DNA from: JAYOEY01 sp038116945
GTDB taxonomy: Bacteria; Pseudomonadota; Alphaproteobacteria; MPNO01; UBA2964
Direction: 5' to 3'
Assembly: GCA_038116945.1 (NCBI GenBank)
Contig: JAYOEY010000003.1
Coordinates: 124,001 to 188,000, forward strand
DNA: 64,000 nt
The notes beneath the pieces were generated by a model. That model did no database searches and was not told where the DNA came from. It saw only the letters and a list, made by a program, of their open reading frames with translations. The position numbers and the translations under genes are program-made. Positions 35,856 to 44,344 of this stretch are shown one piece after another. The first letter of the stretch is position 1. Each line of letters begins with the position of its first letter.

Positions 35856-36923
35856 TCAGCCCGAATTTTCGATCCGGGCGACGAGGGCATCGCCGAATGC
35901 CTTCGTGCCGCCCAGCCCGCCGAGGTCCCGCGTCCTCGTAGCGTCGTCGGCCAGCAGCGCATCCGTACCGTCGGCCAGGCACACCGCCGCGCCGGCCAGC
36001 CGGTTATCTCCGGATTTCGCGCCAAGATGGTCCAGCAGCATCGCCGTCGAATGCAGGATGGCCGCGGGGTTTGCGATATCCTGACCGGCTATGTCTGGCG
36101 CCGACCCGTGTGCCGCCTGCGCCACGGCATGGGCGTCGCCCGCGTTGAGCGACGCGGCCAGTCCAAGCCCGCCGGACAGTTCGGCCGCCTCGTCGGAAAG
36201 GATGTCTCCGAACATGTTGCTGGTCACGATGACGTCGAAGCGTTGCGGTTCGCGCACCAGAAGAGCGGCCATGGCATCGACGATCACGTCATCGACCGCA
36301 ATGTCCGGGTAGGCGGACGCGACCTCGCGCGCCGTATCGAGAAACAGCCCGCTGTATTTCTTGAGGACATTCGCCTTGTGCACGATCGTCAGTCGCCGGT
36401 TGCGCCGCATGGCGAGTTCGCAGGCTGCGACGGCGATGCGACGGCAGCCTTCGCGGGTCGCCTTCCCGACCGCGAGCGCAACGTCTTCGGTCGGCATGAA
36501 CTCGCCGGACCCCCAGGCCATGTTTCGGTCGGCGTAGAAGCCTTCCGTATTTTCCCGCACGATGACCAGGTCCATCGCCGGAACATGCGCCGGCACGCCG
36601 GGTCGGACTGCGCTGGGCCGGATATTGGCGTAGAGGTCGAGACGGGTCCGCGCCCAGGCGGAAACATTTATTCCGCCTTCGGAATTCGGGGGGTAGGCAT
36701 GCGTCGATACGGGCCCCAGCACGACGCCGTCAGCGGCGCGCGCTTTCTGCTGAACGGCCTCGGGCATGGTCGAACCGCAAGCTTCGAGACTGTCGAACCC
36801 GATGTCGGCGCGTTCGAAGTCGATCCCCAGAGAGAACCTGTCGTTGAGCGCGGCCAGAGCGCGCGCGGCGACATCGACGATTTCCGGTCCGATTCCGTCC
36901 CCGGGCAGGATCAGCATTTTCAT
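35856..36923 (-). CDS. isopropylmalate/isocitrate dehydrogenase family beta-decarboxylating dehydrogenase
   Basis: A 355-residue enzyme of the beta-decarboxylating dehydrogenase family. It starts MKMLILPGDGIGPEI. VIVRENTEGFYADR near residue 125 has the substrate-facing Glu-Asn-Thr-Glu pattern seen in isocitrate and tartrate dehydrogenases, not the SEGGIYF-type loop of LeuB. The metal Asp segment is VTSNMFGDILSDEAAELSGG near 225 and the NAD region APDIAGQDIANPAAI near 275. Substrates can be isopropylmalate, tartrate, homoisocitrate or similar 2-hydroxydiacids. It stands apart from both leuCD pairs, so the link to leucine synthesis is uncertain. Confidence 0.85.
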   Translation of the reverse strand: MKMLILPGDGIGPEIVDVAARALAALNDRFSLGIDFERADIGFDSLEACGSTMPEAVQQKARAADGVVLGPVSTHAYPPNSEGGINVSAWARTRLDLYANIRPSAVRPGVPAHVPAMDLVIVRENTEGFYADRNMAWGSGEFMPTEDVALAVGKATREGCRRIAVAACELAMRRNRRLTIVHKANVLKKYSGLFLDTAREVASAYPDIAVDDVIVDAMAALLVREPQRFDVIVTSNMFGDILSDEAAELSGGLGLAASLNAGDAHAVAQAAHGSAPDIAGQDIANPAAILHSTAMLLDHLGAKSGDNRLAGAAVCLADGTDALLADDATRTRDLGGLGGTKAFGDALVARIENSG

Positions 36924-37016
36924 GATTTCATCCCCTTCGGCCGCCCGACTGCAGCCGGCGCGGACACTAGATCATTTTATTCCGGATGGGAATTTGCGAA
37001 CCGGATCCGCGAACAG

Positions 37017-37472
37017 CTATCCGCTGCTCCGAGGCGGCGCCATGACCGCCGAAACGGCCGAGAGTTTGCCTGAGGCGTGGTCGCGCAACGTCCTGTCCGC
37101 ATTCCGAAGATAGGTAAGCAGCGTCGAAACGGACCATTCGCGTTCGATCCTGTTGCAGAACTCTTCATCGAGCGAGAGACCGTCGCTCTGGATCTCCTGA
37201 ACGAATTCCCGGAGTTCGTTATAGGCGATCATCAGACGGTCATGGTCGAGCTCCGGCGCCGACCGACCGGCGCCCGTTTCCGACGCCGGCGCGGGGCCGC
37301 CCTCCCGAGCGCCCGTCTCGTAAGCCGCTTTCAGCGTTTCCGCCAGATTTGCGACACGCTCGAGCCAGTCGGGCCGATGCGGCAGCAATCCCTCGACAGC
37401 GGTAACTGTCAGAGCCAGCGCCGTGGCCACAATGCTGCAGACTATTTTCTTAGCGGTTTCGAAAAAATCCAT
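37017..37472 (-). CDS. hypothetical protein with N-terminal membrane segment
   Basis: I do not recognise this 151-residue protein. A hydrophobic N-terminal segment (IVCSIVATALALTVTAV, residues 10-26) may anchor it. The remainder is charged and helical (LERVANLAETLKAAYE; NELREFVQEIQSDGLSLDEE), with a middle Gly/Ala/Pro-rich linker. ATG 37472 has GGGGACGAG before it; a longer frame to 37496 exists. It lies divergent from the Sel1 gene at 37606 and behind the LeuB-like gene. Codon composition fits a real gene, but no function can be assigned. Confidence 0.55.
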   Translation of the reverse strand: MDFFETAKKIVCSIVATALALTVTAVEGLLPHRPDWLERVANLAETLKAAYETGAREGGPAPASETGAGRSAPELDHDRLMIAYNELREFVQEIQSDGLSLDEEFCNRIEREWSVSTLLTYLRNADRTLRDHASGKLSAVSAVMAPPRSSG

Positions 37473-37605
37473 GCTCGTCCCCAACGGTTGGATCAACAGC
37501 TACCATGATCCCGTATACGGATGGTTAACCGCCTGCATCGCATTAACCATCCGAAAAGATCGGCCCGTTACCATGGCTGGCTGAACAAATCGTGGAATAT
37601 TTACA

Positions 37606-38298
37606 TTGAAACTTTCACACGAAATGCTCTTCCCGGAGAGCTTTACGGAACCGATGATCAAACTGGCCAGGGCCGCCGCCCGCGGCGATGTCGAGGCACA
37701 GCTGGGAATGGCCGAAATGTACCGCCTGGGACAGGGGGTGCCCGCCAACTCCCGAGAAGCATCGGTCTGGTACAAGAGAGCCTTCAGCGGCGGGTCGGTC
37801 GAAGCGCGCTATCGTCTGGGGAAACTCATGATGACGCGCGAAATGAATGAAGGAAACTCGGACAGGGCCGTGGAGTTGCTGACCGAGGCGGCGACGGCGG
37901 GACACCGCGCGGCCATGGTCACTCTGGGAAACATGTTTGCGCGCGGAACCGGCGTGGAAAAAGACCTCGCTGGGGCCGCGCACTGGTATGAAAAGGCCGC
38001 GTTTCTTGGCGACGCCGGCTCGCAGTTCGTGTACGGCGTGATGTTGCGGGACGGAAAGGGGGTCGAGGCGGACCCGCTTGCCGCTTTCGTCTGGATATCC
38101 CGGTCGCTCCGCAACGGGCTGGCGCCGAAATCGCGCAGCGCCGCGCTCTCTGCGCGAAAAGCGGCGCAGGCCATGCTGACGCCGGACGAGCTGGTTCGCG
38201 CGCAGAACGCGGCATCCGCTCCCGGCAACGGCCCCGTCCATGCCGCGAGGCGAAGTTCAGACGGAGAATCCGGCAAAGACGTCGGCAGCGCCGCCTGA
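37606..38298 (+). CDS. Sel1-like repeat protein
   Basis: A protein of about 230 residues with three to four Sel1-like (SLR) repeats, helical hairpins of the TPR type. Clear repeats are GDVEAQLGMAEMYRLGQGVP, GHRAAMVTLGNMFARGTGVE and GDAGSQFVYGVMLRDGKGVE. Such proteins mediate protein-protein contacts in signalling or envelope stress. No signal peptide is seen. The frame starts at TTG 37606 or ATG 37624; neither has a strong ribosome-binding site. A GC-rich inverted repeat follows at 38304-38352. Confidence 0.8.
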   Translation: MKLSHEMLFPESFTEPMIKLARAAARGDVEAQLGMAEMYRLGQGVPANSREASVWYKRAFSGGSVEARYRLGKLMMTREMNEGNSDRAVELLTEAATAGHRAAMVTLGNMFARGTGVEKDLAGAAHWYEKAAFLGDAGSQFVYGVMLRDGKGVEADPLAAFVWISRSLRNGLAPKSRSAALSARKAAQAMLTPDELVRAQNAASAPGNGPVHAARRSSDGESGKDVGSAA

Positions 38299-38303
38299 CG
38301 ACC

Positions 38304-38352
38304 GAACCGGCCGCAGGATTTCCCGCCCCCGGACAGGGGCACCGGCCGGTTC
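38304..38352. terminator. GC-rich nested inverted repeat after the Sel1 gene
   Basis: Arms GAACCGGCC (38304-38312) and GGCCGGTTC (38344-38352) enclose a second smaller GC-rich pairing. The T-run of a classic intrinsic terminator is missing, so this may be a Rho-assisted or attenuating hairpin. Confidence 0.4.
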
Positions 38353-38384
38353 CTCCCGACATGATTCCGCGATAGATTCGGCGC

Positions 38385-39545
38385 ATGGCCGTTCCGTCTT
38401 TCATCGCCGACAGCCGCGAGGACGCCCGCTTCCGGGCCGAGGTCCGCGCCTGGCTGGAAGAAAACCTGCCGCCGGAGCTGCGCGGCATGGCGCGCCGGCC
38501 GACACCCGAGGAAGCCCTGCCCTGGCACCGGAAGCTGTACGAGCGCGGCTGGATCGCGCCCGGCTGGCCGGAAGAACATGGCGGGATGGGCGCGTCGCTG
38601 GCACAGCAGCTGATCCTGCAGGAAGAGCTCGGCCGCGCGGGCGCGCCGACGCTTTCGCGCCAGGGGCTCGGCCATATCGGCCCGATCCTGATGCGCTACG
38701 GCACCGACGAACAGAAGGCCCGGCACCTGCCGAAAATCCTGTCGGGCGAGGTCCACTGGGCGCAGGGTTATTCCGAGCCGGGATCGGGCTCGGACCTTGC
38801 CAGCCTGACGACGCGCGCCGTGGCTGACGGCGACGATTTCATCGTCAACGGCCGCAAGATATGGACCACCATGGCGCAATACGCGGACTGGATGTACGCG
38901 CTGGTCCGAACCGATCCGGACGCGCCCCGCAAGCAGCTCGGCATCTCGATCATCCTGATCGATCTAACCACGCCCGGAATCTCGATCCGTCCGATCCGCA
39001 CCATCGCGGACGAGGAGGAATTCGCCGAATGCACGTTCGAGGACGTGCGCGTGCCAAGGGGAAACGTGATCGGAGCGGTCAATGACGGCTGGCGGATCGC
39101 CCGGTCCCTGCTCGACCACGAGCGCATCGGCAACGCCAGCCCGCAGTTTGCCCTCGATTTGCTCGACCGGGTCAGGCGCGTTGCAACAGCTACCGGCGTC
39201 ATCGAGGATGTCGCGTTCCGGGACCGGCTAGCAGCGGCGGAAATCGACGTCCTGTCGCAGGCGGCGATCTTCGCGCATGCCGTCGGCATGGCGCAGGCGG
39301 ACATGCCGATCGGCTCCAGCTCATCCTTCATCAAGATCGTCGCGACCGAGAACGTCCAGAAGGTCGCCGACCTGCTGCTGGAAGCCGCCGGGCCGCACGG
39401 CGGCGACGCCCGGCCGGTGGAAACGGAAGAAGGCCCCGTCGACGTCTCCAAGATCTGGCGCGATGTCCGTAAACAGACGATTTACGCCGGATCGAACGAA
39501 ATCCAGCGGACCATCATCGCAAGGCGGGTTCTCGACCTGCCCTGA
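38385..39545 (+). CDS. acyl-CoA dehydrogenase family protein lacking the usual YEG glutamate
   Basis: A 386-residue acyl-CoA dehydrogenase. WAQGYSEPGSGSDLASLTTRA near residue 125 is the family flavin loop, and the C-terminal signature reads IYAGSNEIQRTIIARRVL. In short-chain enzymes the Glu of YEG is the catalytic base; here it is Ala, as in subfamilies that use another residue or catalyse other flavin chemistry. No partner of the usual alpha/beta dehydrogenase heteromers is adjacent. ATG 38385 follows a short leader; a convergent SDR gene follows 29 bases after its stop. Confidence 0.88.
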   Translation: MAVPSFIADSREDARFRAEVRAWLEENLPPELRGMARRPTPEEALPWHRKLYERGWIAPGWPEEHGGMGASLAQQLILQEELGRAGAPTLSRQGLGHIGPILMRYGTDEQKARHLPKILSGEVHWAQGYSEPGSGSDLASLTTRAVADGDDFIVNGRKIWTTMAQYADWMYALVRTDPDAPRKQLGISIILIDLTTPGISIRPIRTIADEEEFAECTFEDVRVPRGNVIGAVNDGWRIARSLLDHERIGNASPQFALDLLDRVRRVATATGVIEDVAFRDRLAAAEIDVLSQAAIFAHAVGMAQADMPIGSSSSFIKIVATENVQKVADLLLEAAGPHGGDARPVETEEGPVDVSKIWRDVRKQTIYAGSNEIQRTIIARRVLDLP

Positions 39546-39574
39546 TGACTTGACCGAAGCCGGGCCGGCCCTCC

Positions 39575-40411
39575 CTAACTTTCCAGCTGCTCGATAAAGG
39601 TCGGCTCTTCGCGCGACCCGTCTGCGGCATCGCCGGGCGCAAGATCGGGGTTCCACAGCTTTCCGACATAGCGCCGCGCCGTGGCGCCGTCCGACAGTCC
39701 GGACGCCAGCCATACCGCCAGCGGGTCCATGATATCGACCGGCAGCAGCACCTGCCCTTCCTTCCTTTCGCGAAGCGGATCGGTATCGGCCGCGCCACCG
39801 GGCAGGAGCGCATTGACGGTGATGTTTTCGTCCGCCAGATCGCCCGCCCAGATGATGGTTTCCGCCTCGACCGCCGCCTTGCTGACGCCGTAAGGCGAAT
39901 TGCGCGGGCGCGAGAAATTGCGTCGCGAGGTGGAAACATTGACGATCTTGCCGCCGCCCGCCTCGCGAAAATATTCGACCGCCGCGCGCGTCATGAAGAA
40001 CGTGCCGACCACGTTGACCATGATGGTCTGGGCGTAGATGTCCGGATCGGTCTCATGGATCGGCAGGGAATTTCCGGTCGGCGGCAGGGTTCCGCCGCGC
40101 ATCAGCCGGCGTGCGTTGTTGAACACGGCGTCGAGACGGCCGAACCGGTCGACCGTCGCCTTGACCGCCGCGCGGCAGGCGGCGAGATCGGTGATATCGA
40201 GCGTCACCGCCAGAGTGCGCCCCTCGCCCAGCTCGGACTCGAGCGCCGCCGCCGCGTCCCTGCACCCGTCCCCGTCGACCGAGGCAAGAACCACCGACGC
40301 GCCGCAGCGCGCCTGCGCCGTCGCCATCGACAGGCCGAGGCCGCGGTCGCCGCCTGTCATCAGGACGACGCGGCCCGAGAGATCGATATCGGGAAGCGGA
40401 TAGGTCGCCAT
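39575..40411 (-). CDS. short-chain dehydrogenase/reductase
   Basis: A 278-residue SDR. The cofactor motif is close to classical (TGGDRGLGLSMATAQA), unlike the triplet at 25 kb; the NNAG position reads VFNNARRL. The catalytic Tyr-x3-Lys is in SPYGVSKAAVE, preceded by VNVSTSRRN with the Ser. The C terminus has an extra 30 residues (DLAPGDAADGSREEPTFIE). ATG 40411 has an AGGAGC site. It follows the AhpD-like gene by 16 bases on the minus strand, so the two may be co-transcribed. Confidence 0.88.
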   Translation of the reverse strand: MATYPLPDIDLSGRVVLMTGGDRGLGLSMATAQARCGASVVLASVDGDGCRDAAAALESELGEGRTLAVTLDITDLAACRAAVKATVDRFGRLDAVFNNARRLMRGGTLPPTGNSLPIHETDPDIYAQTIMVNVVGTFFMTRAAVEYFREAGGGKIVNVSTSRRNFSRPRNSPYGVSKAAVEAETIIWAGDLADENITVNALLPGGAADTDPLRERKEGQVLLPVDIMDPLAVWLASGLSDGATARRYVGKLWNPDLAPGDAADGSREEPTFIEQLES

Positions 40412-40427
40412 CGAATAATGCTCCTGT

Positions 40428-40943
40428 TCAGCCGTAATTCATGTTCTGCGCGTCGCGGGCGCGGCGTTCCTCGTCGACCACCAGCCCGTGGCCGAGCGTC
40501 AGCCGGTTCATCATCGAAAACCGCGCGCAGACGCAGATCGCCTCGTGCAGCGACTGTTCGTCCCACCCCATGTCGAGCAGCGCCTGCACGTCCTCCTGCT
40601 TCACCTTCGCGGGGGTGAGCGTGAGTACCCGGATAAAGGCCAGCAACGGCTTGAGCTCGTCGCGCACCGGCGCTGTCGCGAGATCGGCGATCAGCGGATC
40701 GAACACGCTTTCGTCGTAGCCGAGCTTGATCGCAACCCGCGAATGGCCGGCATAGCAGTAATCGGAATCGTTCAGCCGCGATGTGTAAGCCGCGATCAGC
40801 TCCTTGTCCGCGGGCGTCAGCTTGCCCTGGTTGCGCATGAAGGAACGCGAAAACAGCGACAGCCCCTCGCGGGCCTCGGGGTTATAGACGTCCCACATGG
40901 TGGCGACGGTGGCCTCCTCGGGCAAAGACGGCAGAAACGGCAT
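40428..40943 (-). CDS. AhpD-like/carboxymuconolactone decarboxylase family protein
   Basis: A 171-residue protein of the AhpD/CMD family. The signature region is AAYTSRLNDSDYCYAGHSR: the resolving Cys and the His of the CxxCxxxH redox motif are present, but the first Cys is replaced by Ser, so disulfide peroxidase chemistry of the AhpD type is unlikely. A second conserved-looking Cys pair lies in HEAICVCARFSMMNR. It may act in aromatic breakdown as a decarboxylase-like enzyme. It lies first in a two-gene minus-strand unit with the SDR. Confidence 0.75.
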   Translation of the reverse strand: MPFLPSLPEEATVATMWDVYNPEAREGLSLFSRSFMRNQGKLTPADKELIAAYTSRLNDSDYCYAGHSRVAIKLGYDESVFDPLIADLATAPVRDELKPLLAFIRVLTLTPAKVKQEDVQALLDMGWDEQSLHEAICVCARFSMMNRLTLGHGLVVDEERRARDAQNMNYG

Positions 40944-41114
40944 GACAGGCTCTCCTTGAAAATTCAGGGTCGCCCGAAGTATCGCACGACCGGGCGACAG
41001 CGACTAGCGGACGGGCGTGCCCCGATCAGCGCGCCCGGCACCGCGCCGGGCCGCCGTTTTCTTTTTCCGGGGAATATGGTCTAAAGACGCGACCCATGAT
41101 CTGGAGAGGATGAC

Positions 41115-42104
41115 ATGACGCCGCTCAAACTGAGTATCGCTTCGACTGATTACGACCATTTCCGCGATTTCCGCACCGGCGCCGTGCGCGCCGAGGGGAT
41201 CGACCACACATGGTCGATGCTGGGCCATCACGAATGTTTCGCGCGCTTCACCGCCAACCGCGAATGGGACGTGAGCGAGCTGAGCTTCGCCAAGTTCTCC
41301 GCCCAGGTGACGCGCGAGGATTCCGACATCATCGGCCTGCCCGTGGTGTGTTCGCGCCTGTTCCGCTTCTCCTCCTTCTACATCAACAAGAAATCCGGCA
41401 TCAAAACCGTGCAGGACCTGAAGGGAAAGCGCGTCGGTTCGCCGGAATGGGCCCATTCCGCGGCCGTCTACATGCGCGGCTGGATGCATAACGAATGCGG
41501 CGTGACCCTGCCCGAGGTCAACTGGTACCAGGCCGGCGCCAACGCGCCGGGCCGCGTCGAGAAGGTAGAGCTCAACCTGCCCGACGGCGTCGAGATCACC
41601 CGCGTCGCCGACAAGTCGCTGTCGGAAATGCTGGCCGCCGGCGAAATCGACTGCGCCATCATCGCCCGCCCGCCGACCTGCTTCCTGCAGGGCCATCCCG
41701 ACGTCGAACGGCTGTTCCCCAACTATCTCGAGATGGAAGACGAGTACTGGGACAAGAACCATATCTGGCCGATCATGCACATCATGGTCATGCAGAAGCA
41801 TATCCTCGACGAAAACCCGTGGGTCGCGCGCAACCTCTATAACGCGTTCGACGAATCGCGCCGCCGCAGCATCGAACGCATGCTCGACCCTGCCGTGTCG
41901 CGCTACCCGCTGCCCTGGGTGCCCGCCTATGGCGAGCGCATGAAGAACAAGTTCGGCGGCGACCCGTTCCCGTTCGGCATCGACGAAAACCGCGCCACCT
42001 GGGAACAGATGCTGCTCTACACGTACCAGCAGGGCATCGCCCACAAGCATGTGACGCCGGAGGACATTTTCCCCAAGGGGATGATGACGAAGGTGGTGGT
42101 GTGA
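41115..42104 (+). CDS. 4,5-dihydroxyphthalate decarboxylase-like protein (paralogue)
   Basis: A 329-residue PBP2-fold protein of the Pht5-like family, exactly as long as the one at 1938 and similar throughout: SELSFAKFSAQ, PVVCSRLFRFSSFYIN, DLKGKRVGSPEWAHSAAVY and the AGEIDCAIIARPPTC segment. No signal peptide is present (MTPLKLSIASTDYDH). ATG 41115 follows a GGAGAGGATGAC ribosome-binding site. It is monocistronic and is followed by a REP-like repeat. Decarboxylation of an aromatic dicarboxylate is the closest characterised function; substrate unknown. Confidence 0.75.
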   Translation: MTPLKLSIASTDYDHFRDFRTGAVRAEGIDHTWSMLGHHECFARFTANREWDVSELSFAKFSAQVTREDSDIIGLPVVCSRLFRFSSFYINKKSGIKTVQDLKGKRVGSPEWAHSAAVYMRGWMHNECGVTLPEVNWYQAGANAPGRVEKVELNLPDGVEITRVADKSLSEMLAAGEIDCAIIARPPTCFLQGHPDVERLFPNYLEMEDEYWDKNHIWPIMHIMVMQKHILDENPWVARNLYNAFDESRRRSIERMLDPAVSRYPLPWVPAYGERMKNKFGGDPFPFGIDENRATWEQMLLYTYQQGIAHKHVTPEDIFPKGMMTKVVV

Positions 42105-42172
42105 GGCTGACGGCTTAGTCGTCGCAAGCCAGGCAACAGCGCAAACCGGCCATCATCCCCTTATCATTCGTC

Positions 42173-42263
42173 ATCGCCGGACTTGTTCCGGTGATCTCCT
42201 GCCGACTGTACTCCAAACGGCACAAGATGCCCGGGTCCCCTGAACGTTTCTGGGCCCGGGCAT
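42173..42263. repeat. REP-like palindrome pair
   Basis: Two short hairpins: ATCGCCGGA/TCCGGTGAT (42173-42195, loop CTTGT) and ATGCCCGGG/CCCGGGCAT (42227-42263). Both motif types recur at 53028-53119, the first in inverted orientation with the complementary loop ACAAG. This is the form of alphaproteobacterial intergenic repeats. Confidence 0.7.
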
Positions 42264-42292
42264 GACGAGCTATTTAAAGACCTTGGTCGGCC

Positions 42293-43294
42293 TCACCCGG
42301 TCAGAATAATCTTGCCGATGTGATCGCTCGCCTCCATCGCACGGTGGGCGGCGGCCGCATCGGCCAGCGGGAAGCGTTTCCAGGTCTCGGGCTTCACCTG
42401 GCCCGACGCAAACAGCGGCCAGACCCTGTCTTCCAGCGCGCGGCAGATGGCGGTCTTGTCCTCGACCGAGCGCGGGCGCAGGCGCGAGCCGGTCAACGTC
42501 AGGTGCTTGGCGTGGATCAGACCGAAATCGGCCTCGACCACCCGGCCGCGCTTGAGGTTGATGAACAGCAGCCGCCCTTCATGGGCCAGCAGCTCCAGCT
42601 CTTTCGGGATGTAATCGCCGCCGACGATGTCGAGGATGACGTCGACGCCGCGCCCGCCGGTGAAATCGCGCGCGGCCTCGAGAAAATCCTCTTCGGTGTA
42701 GTTGATCGCCCGGTCGCAGCCCAGCCGCGTCATGGCGGCGCATTTCTCAGCCGTCCGGGCGGTCGCCAGCACGGTCGCACCGAACGCCCTGGCGAGCTGA
42801 ATGGCGGTGCAGCCGATACCGCTGGTGCCGCCCTGGATCAGCACGGTCTCCCCCGCCGCGAGACGCCCGCGATCGAACAGGTTGGTCCAGACGGTGCAGA
42901 ATGTCTCCGGCAGACCGCCGGCATCGACCGGGTCGACCCCCTCCGGCACCGCCATGCACTGCCCTTCCGGCGCGATGGCGTATTCGGCATAGCCACCGCC
43001 CGAGATCAGCGCGCACACCGCCTCGCCGAGCTTGAACCGGTCCGCGCCTTCACCCGTCGCCGCCACATGGCCGCCGACCTCCAGCCCCGGAATATCGGTG
43101 ACGCCCGGCGGCATCGGATAGCGCCCCTCGCGCTGCGTCAGATCGGCGCCGTTGAGCCCCGCCCCCGCCATGCGGATCAGAACCTCGCCCGGACCGGGCG
43201 TCGGCACGGGGCGCTGGACAGGTTTCAGCGCCTCCGGACCGCCGGGCTCGGACGGCACGATGGCGGTCATGGTTTCAGGGAGGGGGGCGATCAT
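42293..43294 (-). CDS. zinc-free quinone oxidoreductase (PIG3/Qor type)
   Basis: A 333-residue medium-chain reductase. The pattern GLNGADLTQREGRYPMPPG and DIPGLEVGGHV are typical of the PIG3 (TP53I3) branch; the NADPH-binding loop is IQGGTSGIGCTAIQLA near residue 148. These enzymes reduce quinones or enones, often as single-electron detoxifiers. It is the last gene of the MetE-like/VanA-like/Qor operon, 17 bases after the oxygenase, so a role in reducing a quinone or supplying turnover to the oxygenase pathway fits. No zinc ligands are visible. Confidence 0.88.
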   Translation of the reverse strand: MIAPLPETMTAIVPSEPGGPEALKPVQRPVPTPGPGEVLIRMAGAGLNGADLTQREGRYPMPPGVTDIPGLEVGGHVAATGEGADRFKLGEAVCALISGGGYAEYAIAPEGQCMAVPEGVDPVDAGGLPETFCTVWTNLFDRGRLAAGETVLIQGGTSGIGCTAIQLARAFGATVLATARTAEKCAAMTRLGCDRAINYTEEDFLEAARDFTGGRGVDVILDIVGGDYIPKELELLAHEGRLLFINLKRGRVVEADFGLIHAKHLTLTGSRLRPRSVEDKTAICRALEDRVWPLFASGQVKPETWKRFPLADAAAAHRAMEASDHIGKIILTG

Positions 43295-43311
43295 GGCTGG
43301 ACAGTGTGCTC

Positions 43312-44334
43312 TCAGGCCCGGGCGCTGTCCTCTCCCATCAGCCGGTCGAGTACCTGGCGCGCCTGGATTGCGCCGGCGTCGGCATTGATGTCGATGGTCG
43401 GGCGGCCCGCATCGCGGCGGGTCTGCTGGCCTTCGAGGATCACGAGGTCCTCGTTGAACGCCTTGACCGACTGGTCGTAGATAATCTGTTCCTGTTCCGC
43501 CGTCACCGCCGCCGCCTCGTGCGCGGTGGTCCAGAAATAATGGCAGGTCCCGTCGGTTTCCGGCGTGATGATGTGGAGCGTGTGGCGGTCGATCAGGATG
43601 CCGTCGGTCTCGCCCTTTTCCGCGCCCGTGCCGGCCTTCGCCACGCCGACCTTGAGCCAGATAAAGCCCGGCGGGGCAAACTCCACCCGCTGCCAGCGGT
43701 CGACCTTACCGTTATAGCCGGTCGCCGCCACATGCGTCGGCGCGGGGTCGATATCGAACATCCAGCGCGACACCACGACCCTGTCGCCGTCGCGTTCTGT
43801 CTTCGCCTGCGCGCCGACCGCGACGCCGGCGGCGCCGATGGTGGTGCGGTGCGCATAGGCGATGTGGGTGACGTCGAGCAGGTTGTCGACCAGAAGCTGC
43901 CAGTTGCACTTTGCATGGAACTGGGCGTGCAGATGCCGCCAGCCCTCCTTTTCGGCCCACGGAAAATCGTAAGGCTCGACATCGCCCGCGCAGTCGGGAT
44001 CGCCCATCCAGATGAAGACGAAGCCCTGCCGTTCGGTCACGGGATAGGTCCTGAGCCCGGCGTTGGGCGGCACCCTGGTCTGGCTGGGCACCTCGACGCA
44101 GCACCCGTCGCGGTCGAACAGGAGCCCGTGATAGCAGCAGCGCAGATTGTCGCCCTCGACCCACCCGAGCGAGAGGGGGGCCTGGCGGTGCAGACAGCGG
44201 TCCTCCAGCGCGACCGGGGTTCCGTCGGCGAGGCGATAGAGCACCACCGGCTCGTCCAGCATCACCCGGCCCAGCGGCCTGTCCGTCAGCTCTTCGCTCA
44301 GCGCGGCGACATGCCAGCGGTTTCTTACATACAT
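43312..44334 (-). CDS. Rieske non-haem iron oxygenase, vanillate O-demethylase alpha-subunit-like
   Basis: A 340-residue Rieske oxygenase of the VanA group. The Rieske cluster is bound by CLHRQAP and the second pair CYHGLLFDRDG (about residues 45-67), and the mononuclear iron by the Asp-x2-His-x4-His of LLDVTHIAYAH (about residue 155). VanA demethylates vanillate to protocatechuate with formaldehyde release. I chose ATG 44334 from homology (MYVRNRWHVAAL); the frame extends upstream into the MetE-like gene. No VanB-type reductase is adjacent; the reductase must be elsewhere. The start is ten bases after the MetE-like stop. Confidence 0.87.
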   Translation of the reverse strand: MYVRNRWHVAALSEELTDRPLGRVMLDEPVVLYRLADGTPVALEDRCLHRQAPLSLGWVEGDNLRCCYHGLLFDRDGCCVEVPSQTRVPPNAGLRTYPVTERQGFVFIWMGDPDCAGDVEPYDFPWAEKEGWRHLHAQFHAKCNWQLLVDNLLDVTHIAYAHRTTIGAAGVAVGAQAKTERDGDRVVVSRWMFDIDPAPTHVAATGYNGKVDRWQRVEFAPPGFIWLKVGVAKAGTGAEKGETDGILIDRHTLHIITPETDGTCHYFWTTAHEAAAVTAEQEQIIYDQSVKAFNEDLVILEGQQTRRDAGRPTIDINADAGAIQARQVLDRLMGEDSARA

Positions 44335-44344
44335 CGATTTTTCC

